A stretch of 64,000 nucleotides of DNA, from positions 1,819,001 to 1,883,000 of the forward strand of contig JADJPV010000001.1 of the NCBI GenBank assembly GCA_016713085.1, given 5' to 3'. A program made the position numbers and the translations under genes. Positions 1 to 8,487 of the stretch are shown one piece after another; within the stretch, counting starts at the first letter, position 1; each line of letters begins with the position of its first letter. The notes below the pieces were generated by a model, which searched no databases, had not been told where the DNA came from, and saw only the letters and a program-made list of their open reading frames with translations. The DNA comes from Chitinophagaceae bacterium. Lineage in GTDB: Bacteria > Bacteroidota > Bacteroidia > Chitinophagales > Chitinophagaceae.

Positions 1-345
1 TACGAGCATGCTCAGGCAAGAGATTATCATCATACCAACTGGAACAATATTCTTCATTGTTATAATTTACTCTATCAATTGTATCCTACACCCATCATTG
101 CTTTAAACAGGGCCATTGTGATCAGTGAACTAAATGGAGCAGAAGCAGCCATCAGTGCGATTGAAAATATTCAGCAGCTTTCTTCCTTAAAAAATTATTA
201 CCTGCTTCCGGCAACACTGGGCGAACTGCACTGGCAGCTGAAACAGTACGACAAAGCCAGAACTTATTTTGAAGAAGCCATTACCCTAACCCAATCAGCC
301 ATTGAAAAAAAGTTACTGCAGCAAAAGATCAGTCAGCAGGTTTAA
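1..345 (+). CDS. RNA polymerase sigma factor, ECF with DUF6596 C-terminal domain (3' part)
   Basis: The reading frame is open from base 1, so the window starts inside the gene. About 114 residues of the C-terminus are present. The stretch around YPTPIIALNRAIVISE, followed by a TPR-like helical pair (a short pause at LPATLGELHWQL, then YDKARTYFEEAI), is the signature of the DUF6596 extension of COG4941/ECF42-type sigma factors, where it replaces a separate anti-sigma factor. The sigma2 and sigma4 domains lie upstream of the window. The identification rests on this extension only. It ends 50 bases before the next small gene and looks like the last gene of its unit. Confidence 0.8.
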   Translation, partial: YEHAQARDYHHTNWNNILHCYNLLYQLYPTPIIALNRAIVISELNGAEAAISAIENIQQLSSLKNYYLLPATLGELHWQLKQYDKARTYFEEAITLTQSAIEKKLLQQKISQQV

Positions 346-395
346 ATCATTTCTTTTTTCTGCTTTGCCTTAACTTTGCTGTAAATACTTCTGAA

Positions 396-623
396 ATGAA
401 TAAGTGGGGATTGATACTGGTTTTCATTATTGTTGCTGTTGTTGTTGTTTCAGCAGATGCTGCAGCGCAATGTTCTATCTGTACAAAAACCGCTTCACAG
501 CTGGGTGAAAAACCGGCCAAAGCTTTGAATGGTGCTATTATCTATTTGATGGCTGCTCCTTTTGCCATAGTTGGTTTTATTGGCTGGCGCTGGTGGAAAA
601 GCCAGAAAGAAGAAGAAGTATAA
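396..623 (+). CDS. Small two-helix membrane protein with CxxC motif
   Basis: A 75-residue protein with a hydrophobic N-terminus (residues 4-24) that could be a signal peptide or membrane anchor, a short periplasmic stretch with a CSIC motif (about residues 26-29), a second hydrophobic helix (about 47-66) and a basic/acidic tail KSQKEEE. Similar small proteins with a CxxC and the LGEKPAKALN stretch are common in Chitinophagaceae, but no function is known to me. The paired cysteines could bind metal or form a disulfide; that is inference. It stands alone between the sigma factor fragment and the protease gene. Confidence 0.75.
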   Translation: MNKWGLILVFIIVAVVVVSADAAAQCSICTKTASQLGEKPAKALNGAIIYLMAAPFAIVGFIGWRWWKSQKEEEV

Positions 624-691
624 GCCACTGATCACTTTCTCTTTTTGCAATCGCCCTCTTCCCGTAACTTGTATGCATTAACCAACTGTAT

Positions 692-3122
692 ATGAGAAAA
701 TATTTCTTTTTGCTGTTGCTGCTTCCTTTATCAATTGCAGCACAGAACCTGCCTGCCGGCAGGCAAGGACTCCCAACTATTGAAGAAAAAACAAACGGAC
801 TGAAAAAGTATGAAGGCTACTTCAACTTTTACTGGGATGAAAATACCGGTAAAGTTTGGCTGGAAGTAGACAAACTTGAAACCGAATTATTATATGTTAT
901 TTCCTTGCCTGCAGGTTTAGGTTCAAATGATATTGGACTTGATCGTGGATTGCTGGGCGATGACCGTGTGGTAAAGTTTAGTAAAGTGGGCAGAAAGGTT
1001 TTACTCGTTCAACCCAACTATGGATACAGAGCTTTATCAAACGACCATGCTGAGAAAAGAGCAGTGGAACAATCCTTTGCACAATCAACCATTTGGGGTT
1101 TTATGGTTGAAGCAGAAAGCAATGGAAAATTTTTAGTTGATGCAACAGATTTTTTAATGCGTGATGCCATGAAAGTGAGCAATGCCATCCGCAGAATGCG
1201 CCAGGGAAATTATCAGCTTGATAAAACAAGAAGTGCCATGTACCTGGCACGCACCAAAAAACTTTCCACTCAATTCTGAACTGGAAGTAACCGTTACTTA
1301 TACCAATGCCGATGGTGAAGTGGGGAATTTTGTACAGCCTGTTGCTCCATCAACCGAAGCCATTACCTTGCGCATTCATCATTCACTGGTACAACTGCCC
1401 GATAATAATTATCAGCCAAGAGTATTTGATCCACGCAGCAGTTTTATCCCGGTTTCTTTTTATGATTATGCATCACCGGTTAGCTCACCCATTGAAAAAT
1501 ATTATATCATCCGTCACCGCTTGAAGAAAAAAGATCCAACAGCTGCCATCAGTGAGCCGGTAAAACCAATCATTTATTATTTAGATAACGGTACACCAGA
1601 ACCGATCCGTTCTGCTTTGCTCGATGGTGCCGGCTGGTGGAGCCAGGCATTTGAAGCTGCCGGATATAAAAATGCATTCCAGATAAGAGTATTGCCCGAC
1701 AGTGCTGACCCGATGGACATCCGTTACAACATGATCAACTGGGTACACCGTTCTACACGTGGCTGGAGTTATGGCGCTTCGGTTGTTGATCCCCGTACAG
1801 GAGAAATTATTAAAGGACAGGTATCGCTTGGTTCACTCCGTGTACGTCAGGATTATCTCATCTTCTCCGGTTTATTATCACCATATGAAACAGGAATTCC
1901 TGCCAATGATCAAATGTTGAAAGCGGCATTGGCAAGATTGCGCCAGTTATCAGCACATGAAGTGGGACATACCATCGGCCTCATGCACAATTATGCCAGC
2001 AGTGTAAGCAACCGTGCAAGTGTAATGGATTATCCGCATCCACTGATTCAGCTGAATGCAAAAGGTGAAATGGATTTTTCAGAAGTATATGACGAAAAAA
2101 TTGGAGACTGGGATAAGGTAGCAGTTACATGGGGCTACCAGGATTTTCCTTCAACAGTGAACGAAAAAACCTCATTAAATATAATTATGTCTGAAGCAAT
2201 CAAAAGAGGATTGCAATTCATCAGCGACCGTGATGCAAGATCCCCTGGTGGGTTACATCCTGATGCACATTTGTGGGACAACGGAACAAACGTGGTTGAT
2301 GGATTGAAAGAAGTGATGAAAGTTCGTACCAAAGCATTGCAGCAGTTTGGTGAAAAAAATATTGTACCCGGTATGCCGATGGCGATGCTGGAAGATGCAC
2401 TGGTGCCAGTTTATTTTTATCACCGTTATCAGATTGAAGCAGTAACAAAACTTGTTGGCGGCATGTATTACTCTTATGCAGTAAGAGGCGATGGACAGGT
2501 GATTACAAAAATGCTGAGTAAAGCTGAACAGCAAAATGCATTGAATGCAGTGATTGATTGTATTGATCCGAAAGTTTTGCAGATCCCTGATCGTATTGCT
2601 GCTTTAATTCCGCCACGGCCATCGGGTTATATTGGTTCAAGAGAATTGTTCAGGAAAAGAACAGGTTTGTCGTTTGATCAGTTATCACCTGCTGAAACGG
2701 CTGCTGATCTTCCGTTCTCTTTTTTATTCAACAGCGAACGCTTAAGCCGAATGGTTCAATTTGAAACAAATGGCGGATTAGGTTTAAATGAAATGATACA
2801 GACCCTCGTTGATAAAACATGGAAAGCCACAAGAAGAAGCGGCATGGAAGGATTGATTCAGCAGCAAACAGAACAGGTGCTGTTAACTTACCTCTTAGCT
2901 TCGTCCGTTGATGAAAACAATTCTTTTGCTGTAAGAAGTGTGCTGCAAAAAGCATTGACTGATCTGAAGAAATATATCGATCTGCAACTGAAGACAGCAA
3001 CTTCAACATACAATGGTCATCTGCAACTCGCTTTTGAACGGATGAAAAATCCAAAAGACGCCAAACCAACTTTACATAAAGAAGCACCGCCGGGAGCACC
3101 GATTGGTTGCGATGCGGAATGA
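692..3122 (+). CDS. Zinc-dependent metalloprotease, DUF5117/DUF4953 family (frameshifted)
   Basis: Two overlapping frames (692-1279 and the frame ending at 3122) together encode one ~809-residue secreted protease. They join if one A is removed from the A6 run at 1256-1261, which restores ...YLARTKNFPLNSELEV. The N-terminus is a signal peptide (MRKYFFLLLLLPLSIAAQ). Next comes the DUF5117 region (about residues 40-195), then the catalytic DUF4953 region with the zinc motif HEVGHTIGLMHNY and a downstream SVMDYPHP Met-turn-like stretch, as in metzincins. A full-length paralogue of 821 residues lies at 31759-34224. The signal-peptide boundary carries an in-frame palindromic insertion coding for LPAGRQG (748-768). 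The frameshift is more likely a homopolymer error than a real loss, because both halves are otherwise conserved. Substrate unknown. Confidence 0.85.
748..768. repeat. Short palindromic element inside a coding sequence
   Basis: The perfect palindrome GCCTGCCGGCAGGC (751-764), extended to a CCT...AGG outer pair, lies in frame in the protease gene just after the signal peptide and adds the residues LPAGRQG. A related copy with an extra CCGG lies at 48041-48062 outside genes. LPAGRQG-type insertions are seen in many Bacteroidota proteins. Confidence 0.75.
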
Positions 3123-3126
3123 GTGA

Positions 3127-3346
3127 GCTAAGAGTTCAAAGGAGGGAAAAGAGAAAAGGAGATCAATTCTATCTCCTTTTCTCTTTTTATTTCAGTATGC
3201 TGTTTGTAAATATTAATGAGTGTTTTTTGTATTCCTCTTTACATCTCTTTCTCTCTTTTGATCTCTTAGCCAACTCTTTGCCTTTGTTTTGCCTCGTTGC
3301 CTTGTTCATTCCTCTTTCAACTCTTTTTCGTCTTTGAACTCTTAGC
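3127..3346. repeat. Inverted-repeat-bounded spacer between convergent genes
   Basis: The 15-base arm GCTAAGAGTTCAAAG (3127-3141) recurs as its exact reverse complement at 3332-3346. The element starts four bases after the protease stop codon and its right arm covers the meaB stop codon. The left half is purine-rich and the right half pyrimidine-rich on the plus strand, and it contains a strong terminator hairpin. A related element lies at 14627-14753, also between two convergent genes. Confidence 0.7.
3147..3190. terminator. Rho-independent terminator hairpin, probably bidirectional
   Basis: A perfect 17-bp stem, AAAAGAGAAAAGGAGAT paired with its complement (3147-3163 with 3171-3187), and a 7-base loop, followed on the plus strand by a T-rich run. 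The A-run on the other side makes it usable by the convergent meaB transcript as well. Confidence 0.85.
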
Positions 3347-4241
3347 TATACTGCTTTATAAATTGATATAAATTAAACTCCCCTTTGTCTAATACAGTAT
3401 CAATCTTCAGTTTCAATTCTTTTTTCTGTACATCATTCATCCGTTTCTGCTGAATTAAATAATAGGCTTTCTCTGCCAGTAACCAGCTTCTGCGTTCATT
3501 GGTATAATGATGTTTCAGTAACTCATCAATCTTCATCCACAATTCATTTGCTCCCTGTTTTTCCGTAGCGATTGTTTTAATAACAGGGATCTCCTGTTGC
3601 GTAGTTGCAAAAGCAGGAGCCAGCATCATTTTTAAATTCCTTACAAACAATTCCGCATCCGGACGGTCAGCTTTGTTTACTGCAAATATGTCGGCAATTT
3701 CCATCAACCCTGCTTTCATGGTTTGCACTTCATCACCGGCTTCCGGTACGAGTACAACAACAGTTACATCAGCAAGACCTGCAATCTCAATTTCACTCTG
3801 TCCCACACCAACTGTTTCAACTATTACATAATCATAATCAGCTATTTTACATACCTCAGCGATCTCTAAAATTTTCGGATGCAATCCACCCAGCGAACCA
3901 CGGGTAGCCAGCGAACGGATAAATACATTGGGATGATTGTACCAGTTGCTCATGCGGATACGATCTCCAAGTAATGCACCTAAATTAAATGGCGAAGATG
4001 GATCAACACAAAGCACCGCTATTTTTTTTCCTTCTTCAACCAGTAAACCAATCAATGAATCAACCATGGTACTTTTCCCTGCACCGGGCGGGCCGGTAAT
4101 ACCAATAACAGGAGTAGTGGAAGCAGGTATGGTTTGCAGAAACTCTTCATAACCCGGCACTTCATTTTCAATCAGTGAAATGCAGCGGGCCAGACTTTTC
4201 TGGTTACCTTCCCTGATTTCCTGTTGTAATGATTGCCACAT
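3342..4241 (-). CDS. meaB: Methylmalonyl-CoA mutase-associated GTPase MeaB (ArgK family)
   Basis: A 299-residue P-loop GTPase. The Walker A motif GITGPPGAGKSTM is at about residues 46-58, followed by a CVDPSSPF stretch and VIVETVGVGQSEIE (Walker B/switch region), then VNKADRPDAE as the NKxD guanine-specificity motif. The C-terminal helices serve dimerisation. MeaB guards and reloads the adenosylcobalamin of methylmalonyl-CoA mutase. The length is slightly below the usual ~330. The mutase genes are not in the window, so the partner is inferred from the family. It converges on the protease gene across a shared terminator. Confidence 0.93.
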   Translation of the reverse strand: MWQSLQQEIREGNQKSLARCISLIENEVPGYEEFLQTIPASTTPVIGITGPPGAGKSTMVDSLIGLLVEEGKKIAVLCVDPSSPFNLGALLGDRIRMSNWYNHPNVFIRSLATRGSLGGLHPKILEIAEVCKIADYDYVIVETVGVGQSEIEIAGLADVTVVVLVPEAGDEVQTMKAGLMEIADIFAVNKADRPDAELFVRNLKMMLAPAFATTQQEIPVIKTIATEKQGANELWMKIDELLKHHYTNERRSWLLAEKAYYLIQQKRMNDVQKKELKLKIDTVLDKGEFNLYQFIKQYS

Positions 4242-4295
4242 TTCACAAACCTAAACGAAAAGATTTAAATATTGTTTATTTGCAACATTGAACCC

Positions 4296-5528
4296 ATGCA
4301 ATCAACAAGAGCTACCATACATCTGACTGTTTTTTTTACCGGCATCCTGCTCGTGATGACGGGGTTTCTATTCAGCCGTGCATTGCTTAGTATCGGAACC
4401 TTTACACTTATTGCCAACGGATTTCTGCAAAGCGATTTAAAGGAACGATGGAATGTTTTTCTGCAGCAAAAAGTTTTGATCGGCATTTCCTGTTTGTTTC
4501 TGTTTCCGCTGCTTTCGGGTTTTTGGAGTGAGGATAAAACAGAATGGTTGAATGTACTGCTCACTAAACTTCCATTATTAATGTTGCCTTTTGCTTTAGT
4601 GATGCAAAAAGGATTTGAACGAAAACAGTTTGTGTTGTTTTCTTTGTTATGGACAGCATTGCTGTTTGGCGGAACAGTATGGAGTATGGTACAGTACCTG
4701 CAGCAAAAGGATGAATATGATCTGTTGTATCGTTTTTCCAAAACAATTCCAACACTTGCTGACAATGATCATATCCGTTTCAGTATGGCCGTCATTATTG
4801 CAATGCTGTTATGGCTGAAGCTGGAAGAATGGAAAGCAATTACATCATCAACTCTTTTATGGAGCATGCGTGCAGTAATGATCTGGTTTATTTTATTCCT
4901 GCATATACTTGGTGCAAAAACAGGATTACTTGGTTTGTACTTCATCATAGTTCCTGTAACTCTCTGGCAGATGTACACATCAGAAAAAAAACAATTGGCA
5001 GTTGTCAGTTTATTTCTTGCACTGTTACTTCCGGTATTAGCTTACCAGTTATTGCCAACGTTTAAGATGAGGGTACATTATGCATTGTATGACCGTGAAA
5101 ATCGGATAGCAGGAAATGTAAGCGGTGATTTCAGTGATGGTAACCGTATGTTGTCCATACGCAGTGGCTGGTATGTGTTTCAGCAAAACTGGTTAACAGG
5201 TGTTGGTTATGGTGACATTAAAAAAGAAACCAATAAGTGGTATAATGAATACGCTCCTGCTGTTCCTTTATCACAACGGTTTCTTCCGTTGAATCAATGG
5301 ATGACCAGTGGCAGTGGTGCAGGCATTGCAGCCATGCTTTTATTCAGCATAGTTATTGTATTACCATTCTTTTCAGCTCAGTGGAGACGGAATAAACAGG
5401 CCATTGCATTTGTATTGTTCATGAATATTGTTTTTTTATACGAATGCACTATTGACGACCAGTTTGGTGTGTATTTGTATAGTTTCTTTATATTGTACTG
5501 GCATTTGTCGAATCGAATTAAATCCTGA
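4296..5528 (+). CDS. O-antigen ligase/polymerase-like membrane protein
   Basis: About 410 residues with roughly ten hydrophobic helices and a large periplasmic loop between residues ~260 and 340 (MRVHYALYDRENRIAG to NQWMTSGSGAG), as in the Wzy_C/WaaL O-antigen ligase family, which joins polysaccharide to lipid A-core or a similar acceptor. I chose the ATG at 4296 over an upstream in-frame TTG at 4272, because 4272 adds only a short non-conserved leader. The next gene starts one base after the stop, so the two are translationally coupled, and that neighbour is an LPS-type glycosyltransferase. The exact glycan is not deducible. Confidence 0.8.
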   Translation: MQSTRATIHLTVFFTGILLVMTGFLFSRALLSIGTFTLIANGFLQSDLKERWNVFLQQKVLIGISCLFLFPLLSGFWSEDKTEWLNVLLTKLPLLMLPFALVMQKGFERKQFVLFSLLWTALLFGGTVWSMVQYLQQKDEYDLLYRFSKTIPTLADNDHIRFSMAVIIAMLLWLKLEEWKAITSSTLLWSMRAVMIWFILFLHILGAKTGLLGLYFIIVPVTLWQMYTSEKKQLAVVSLFLALLLPVLAYQLLPTFKMRVHYALYDRENRIAGNVSGDFSDGNRMLSIRSGWYVFQQNWLTGVGYGDIKKETNKWYNEYAPAVPLSQRFLPLNQWMTSGSGAGIAAMLLFSIVIVLPFFSAQWRRNKQAIAFVLFMNIVFLYECTIDDQFGVYLYSFFILYWHLSNRIKS

Positions 5529-5529
5529 T

Positions 5530-6294
5530 ATGCAAGCTGTTTCAGTTGTTATTATTACGAGGAATGAGGCTCACCTGCTTGCACAAACATTGCAGTCGGT
5601 TAAACTATTGTCGGATGATATAGTAGTTTGCGATACCGGCAGCAGCGATGCCACGATTCCTATTGCATTAAAAAACGGGGCTGTTGTTATTGAAGAAGAC
5701 TGGGTGGGCTATGGCCAAACGAAAAATATGGCCAATGAACGTGCAGTGTACGACTGGATATTGCAACTGGATGCCGATGAAGCAATTGATAATGAATTAC
5801 TGCAGTCCATTCTTGCACTTGACCTGAAAGATGAGAAGCAGGTATTTACTGTACACCGCAAGAATTTTTTCAAAGAAAAACATATCCGCTTTGGCGAATG
5901 GTGGAAGGATGAACCTTTCCGTTTATTTAACCGCAACCAGGCTGCCTGGAATGGTGACCCCGTTCACGAAAAACTGATTTTTGAAAAGGACTGCGTGGTG
6001 AAAAAACTGAATGGCTCCATTCTGCATAAAACACTTCAGTCAACTGAACAGTACAAAGCAAAGATTCAAACCTATGCCATTGCAAGCGGTGAAAAATATT
6101 ACAGGCAGGGTAAAAAGGGAGCATGGTACAGGAAATACCTGTCGCCGCCTGTTTCATTTATCCGCAACTATATTATAAAGCTTGGTTTTTTAGATGGAGT
6201 GGAAGGTTTTCTGCTGGCTTCCATGCGTGCCGGTTATACCCGTATAAAATATAATACACTTTACCGCTTACAGCATCCACAAAAGAAAAAATAA
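5530..6294 (+). CDS. Family 2 glycosyltransferase, LPS core type (WaaE/KdtX-like)
   Basis: A 254-residue GT-A fold enzyme without membrane helices. It begins VSVVIITRNEAHLLAQTL (nucleotide-binding strand), has CDTGSSD, the QLDADE metal-binding DxD motif at about residues 78-83, and a conserved FGEWWKDEPFRLFNR stretch typical of WaaE/KdtX-like transferases that decorate the lipopolysaccharide core. The start is the ATG one base after the O-antigen ligase stop; a longer frame from 5428 overlaps the ligase and is not needed. Sugar donor unknown. Confidence 0.88.
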   Translation: MQAVSVVIITRNEAHLLAQTLQSVKLLSDDIVVCDTGSSDATIPIALKNGAVVIEEDWVGYGQTKNMANERAVYDWILQLDADEAIDNELLQSILALDLKDEKQVFTVHRKNFFKEKHIRFGEWWKDEPFRLFNRNQAAWNGDPVHEKLIFEKDCVVKKLNGSILHKTLQSTEQYKAKIQTYAIASGEKYYRQGKKGAWYRKYLSPPVSFIRNYIIKLGFLDGVEGFLLASMRAGYTRIKYNTLYRLQHPQKKK

Positions 6295-6328
6295 ATTCGG
6301 TTTCTTCGTAATTTACGGGCAATAGAAT

Positions 6329-6402
6329 CGCAGATGACGCCGATCACTACTGATTGAACACGGATATATCAGTGCAAATCTGTACAATCCGTTTCATCTG
6401 TG
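6329..6402. repeat. Imperfect inverted repeat of the CAGATGA/ATCCGTTTCATCTG type
   Basis: The arms CGCAGATGACGCCGAT (6329-6344) and ATCCGTTTCATCTGTG (6387-6402) pair at 12 of 16 positions around an AT-rich centre. Intergenic repeats built from CACAGATT-like words are frequent in Bacteroidota. It lies in the gap before the Lon-domain gene. Confidence 0.45.
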
Positions 6403-6435
6403 TTTCTATCAATCTTTGCTAAAAGAAAAACCTGT

Positions 6436-7077
6436 ATGACCAACTTCATCCCCATCTTTCCCCTCAGTATTATTGTTTTCCCCGGCGAAAACCTGAACCT
6501 GCATATTTTTGAACCACGGTACAAACAACTCATCACTGAATGTTTTGAACAAAAAAAACCATTTGGTATTCCGGCGGTGGTAAACAAAGAATTAAAGGAC
6601 CTGGGTACACTGGTGGAAATAAAAGAAATTAAGAAAGTGTATGAGGATGGTAAGATGGATATTACCAGCAGCGGTGTAAAAGTATTCCGCATGCTGGAAC
6701 TGATTAAAGAAGTACCCGACAAATTATACAGCGGCGCCATTGTTACCTATCCTGATGATGCAGACGACGGTAACCGTTTGCTGATGCAGAAAGTAGTGCA
6801 GGGAATTAAAGCACTGCATAAACTCATACAGGTAAGCAAAGATTTTAAAAAACCCGAAGAAGAACTGAAAGCCTTTGATGTGGCCCACCACATGGGATTA
6901 AATGTGGAAGAAGAATATGAACTGCTCGGTTTGTTCCGTGAAGCACAACGGGAAGAATATCTGAAACGGCACCTCAATAAAGTGTTACCGCTGCTGGCCG
7001 AAATGGATAACTTAAAAGAAAAAGTAAAACTTAACGGGCACTTCAGGAATTTAGAAGGGTTTAGTTTTGATCTGTAA
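6436..7077 (+). CDS. Lon protease substrate-binding domain protein
   Basis: A 213-residue protein consisting of a single LON N-terminal-like domain: IPIFPLSIIVFPGENLNLHIFEPRYKQL at the start is the hallmark, followed by a beta-rich core and a helical half ending LLAEMDNLKEKVKLNGHF. No ATPase or protease domain follows, so it is the stand-alone LonB-substrate-domain (YpbD/YcaC-like) type whose role is not established. I chose the ATG at 6436; the GTG at 6400 would prefix residues encoded by the repeat. It is monocistronic. Confidence 0.88.
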   Translation: MTNFIPIFPLSIIVFPGENLNLHIFEPRYKQLITECFEQKKPFGIPAVVNKELKDLGTLVEIKEIKKVYEDGKMDITSSGVKVFRMLELIKEVPDKLYSGAIVTYPDDADDGNRLLMQKVVQGIKALHKLIQVSKDFKKPEEELKAFDVAHHMGLNVEEEYELLGLFREAQREEYLKRHLNKVLPLLAEMDNLKEKVKLNGHFRNLEGFSFDL

Positions 7078-7087
7078 GAGGATTGGT

Positions 7088-7612
7088 TTAGTATTTCATA
7101 TCAAATCTTCCCTGTGTAATACGTACTGTTTCACATCCTGCTTTGGTTAAAGCAAACTCAAATGTGCCGGAAATGATGCCTTTTTGCAAGTCAAACTTTG
7201 TAATGTTTAAAAATGCGTTATGATTTGGTATTGTATCATCCCAGTTTCGAAAACAATAATTTGTTGAATTTGAAAACTTGCCAACTGCATCCGGGCTAAC
7301 GTTTAATTTATAATATCCGGCACCTGAAATATTATAACTGGCAACAACAAAGCTTGTATTATTTCCGGGTTCGTACTTGCTTCCATTAATTTGAAATGTA
7401 CCGCCATTAAACGTAGGGTCATAATATGAGCTTAACTCATCTAAGCTGCCTCTTTCGGGTGTCCATACTTCTCCATTCACCAAAAAACCGCAGGTGTTTT
7501 TTCCTTCCTGTGTTGCAGCCGGTAAATTTTCACCAAACAAACTTTTCTTACAATTGGAGCTGCTGGTAACGATAAGCAGAAATAGTAAAGGGAGAATATA
7601 TGTGCGTTTCAT
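7088..7612 (-). CDS. DUF6252 family lipoprotein
   Basis: A 174-residue secreted protein. The signal peptide ends at a lipobox-like SSSNC, followed by KKSLF. The mature part begins NTCGFLVNGEVWTP, the characteristic opening of DUF6252 proteins (a small beta-sandwich family of Bacteroidota, function unknown), and ends in a repeat of beta strands with GTFEFAL. Convergent with the Lon-domain gene, with only 10 bases between them. Confidence 0.8.
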   Translation of the reverse strand: MKRTYILPLLFLLIVTSSSNCKKSLFGENLPAATQEGKNTCGFLVNGEVWTPERGSLDELSSYYDPTFNGGTFQINGSKYEPGNNTSFVVASYNISGAGYYKLNVSPDAVGKFSNSTNYCFRNWDDTIPNHNAFLNITKFDLQKGIISGTFEFALTKAGCETVRITQGRFDMKY

Positions 7613-7761
7613 ACAGCAAAAAATGAATGCTAAAGATGAGAAAGCATTCTTTATTATGCAATGATCCGCATCATGGTCATTCGTTAAATAAGGCTTTTTT
7701 GTCCTTTGAGTCGCTTATCGTGATTTTTGAGCCCTTCCCTTTTCATCTGTAACTTCGCCCC

Positions 7762-8487
7762 ATGGCAATAACCATCTGTTTCGATTTTGGTAATACCCGT
7801 TTAAAAGCGGCCGTGTTTGAACAGGATCAACTCAAAGAAATTTTGATCCTGAATGATGACAGCAGGGAAAGTATGGAAGAGATTATTGCTCAGTTCAAGC
7901 CATCCTTTTCCATCTTATCATCGGTGATCAATCATCAGCCGGTGGTGGAAGAAGTGCTGGCCAAGCATACCAGTTTTCATAAATTGTCATATCAAACAAA
8001 ACTGCCTTTCACTACTCCTGTTGGTAAACCTGAAACCATTGGCGCCGACCGTTTGGCCCTTTGTGCAGCATCGGTTCACCTGTTTCCCGGAAAAAATAAT
8101 TTAGCCATTGGTATCGGCACCTGCATTACCTACAATTTCATCAATAATCAGAACCAGTTTTTGGGTGGCAGTATCTCACCCGGACTTGAAATGCGGTTCA
8201 AAAGTATGAACCAGTTAACAGCCCTGCTGCCATTGGTAAAAATGGAATGGAACTTCCCTCTCATTGGTTATGATACCAAGACCAATCTGCTCAGTGGAGT
8301 GGCCTGGGGAATGGCCAAAGAAATCGACGGAATCATTGATGCTTATGCTGAAAAGTACGGGAACTTTAACGTGCTGTTAACCGGGGGTGATACGGTTCAT
8401 TTTGCTCCTCTGCTCAAAAACATGATATTTGCAGACCCTCAACTAATCTTTAAAGGTCTGTATGCAATCAGTGAGTTCAATCGGTAA
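7762..8487 (+). CDS. coaX: Type III pantothenate kinase
   Basis: A 241-residue enzyme of the ASKHA fold that phosphorylates pantothenate in the first step of coenzyme A synthesis. Phosphate-binding motif CFDFGNTRLKAAVFE (residues 5-19), GADRLALCAA with the conserved Asp-Arg (about 94-103), IGIGTCITYNFI and GGSISPGLEMR follow in the CoaX order, and VLLTGGD near the C-terminus completes the fold. The start ATG at 7762 is the first in frame. It overlaps the following outer membrane protein by 26 bases, so the two are translationally coupled; the coaX-OMP-lptC order is common in this group. Confidence 0.95.
   Translation: MAITICFDFGNTRLKAAVFEQDQLKEILILNDDSRESMEEIIAQFKPSFSILSSVINHQPVVEEVLAKHTSFHKLSYQTKLPFTTPVGKPETIGADRLALCAASVHLFPGKNNLAIGIGTCITYNFINNQNQFLGGSISPGLEMRFKSMNQLTALLPLVKMEWNFPLIGYDTKTNLLSGVAWGMAKEIDGIIDAYAEKYGNFNVLLTGGDTVHFAPLLKNMIFADPQLIFKGLYAISEFNR

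Noticed and set aside
1240..1280. Programmed ribosomal frameshift in the protease gene at A AAA AAC
   Set aside because: The classical heptamer is not in the right phase, and the needed shift is +1 (or -2), not -1. The paralogue at 31759 has no such site. A homopolymer error explains it.
3605..3907. Plus-strand ORF of 100 codons
   Set aside because: It is entirely antisense to meaB and has no family features; the same holds for the other antisense frames within conserved genes.
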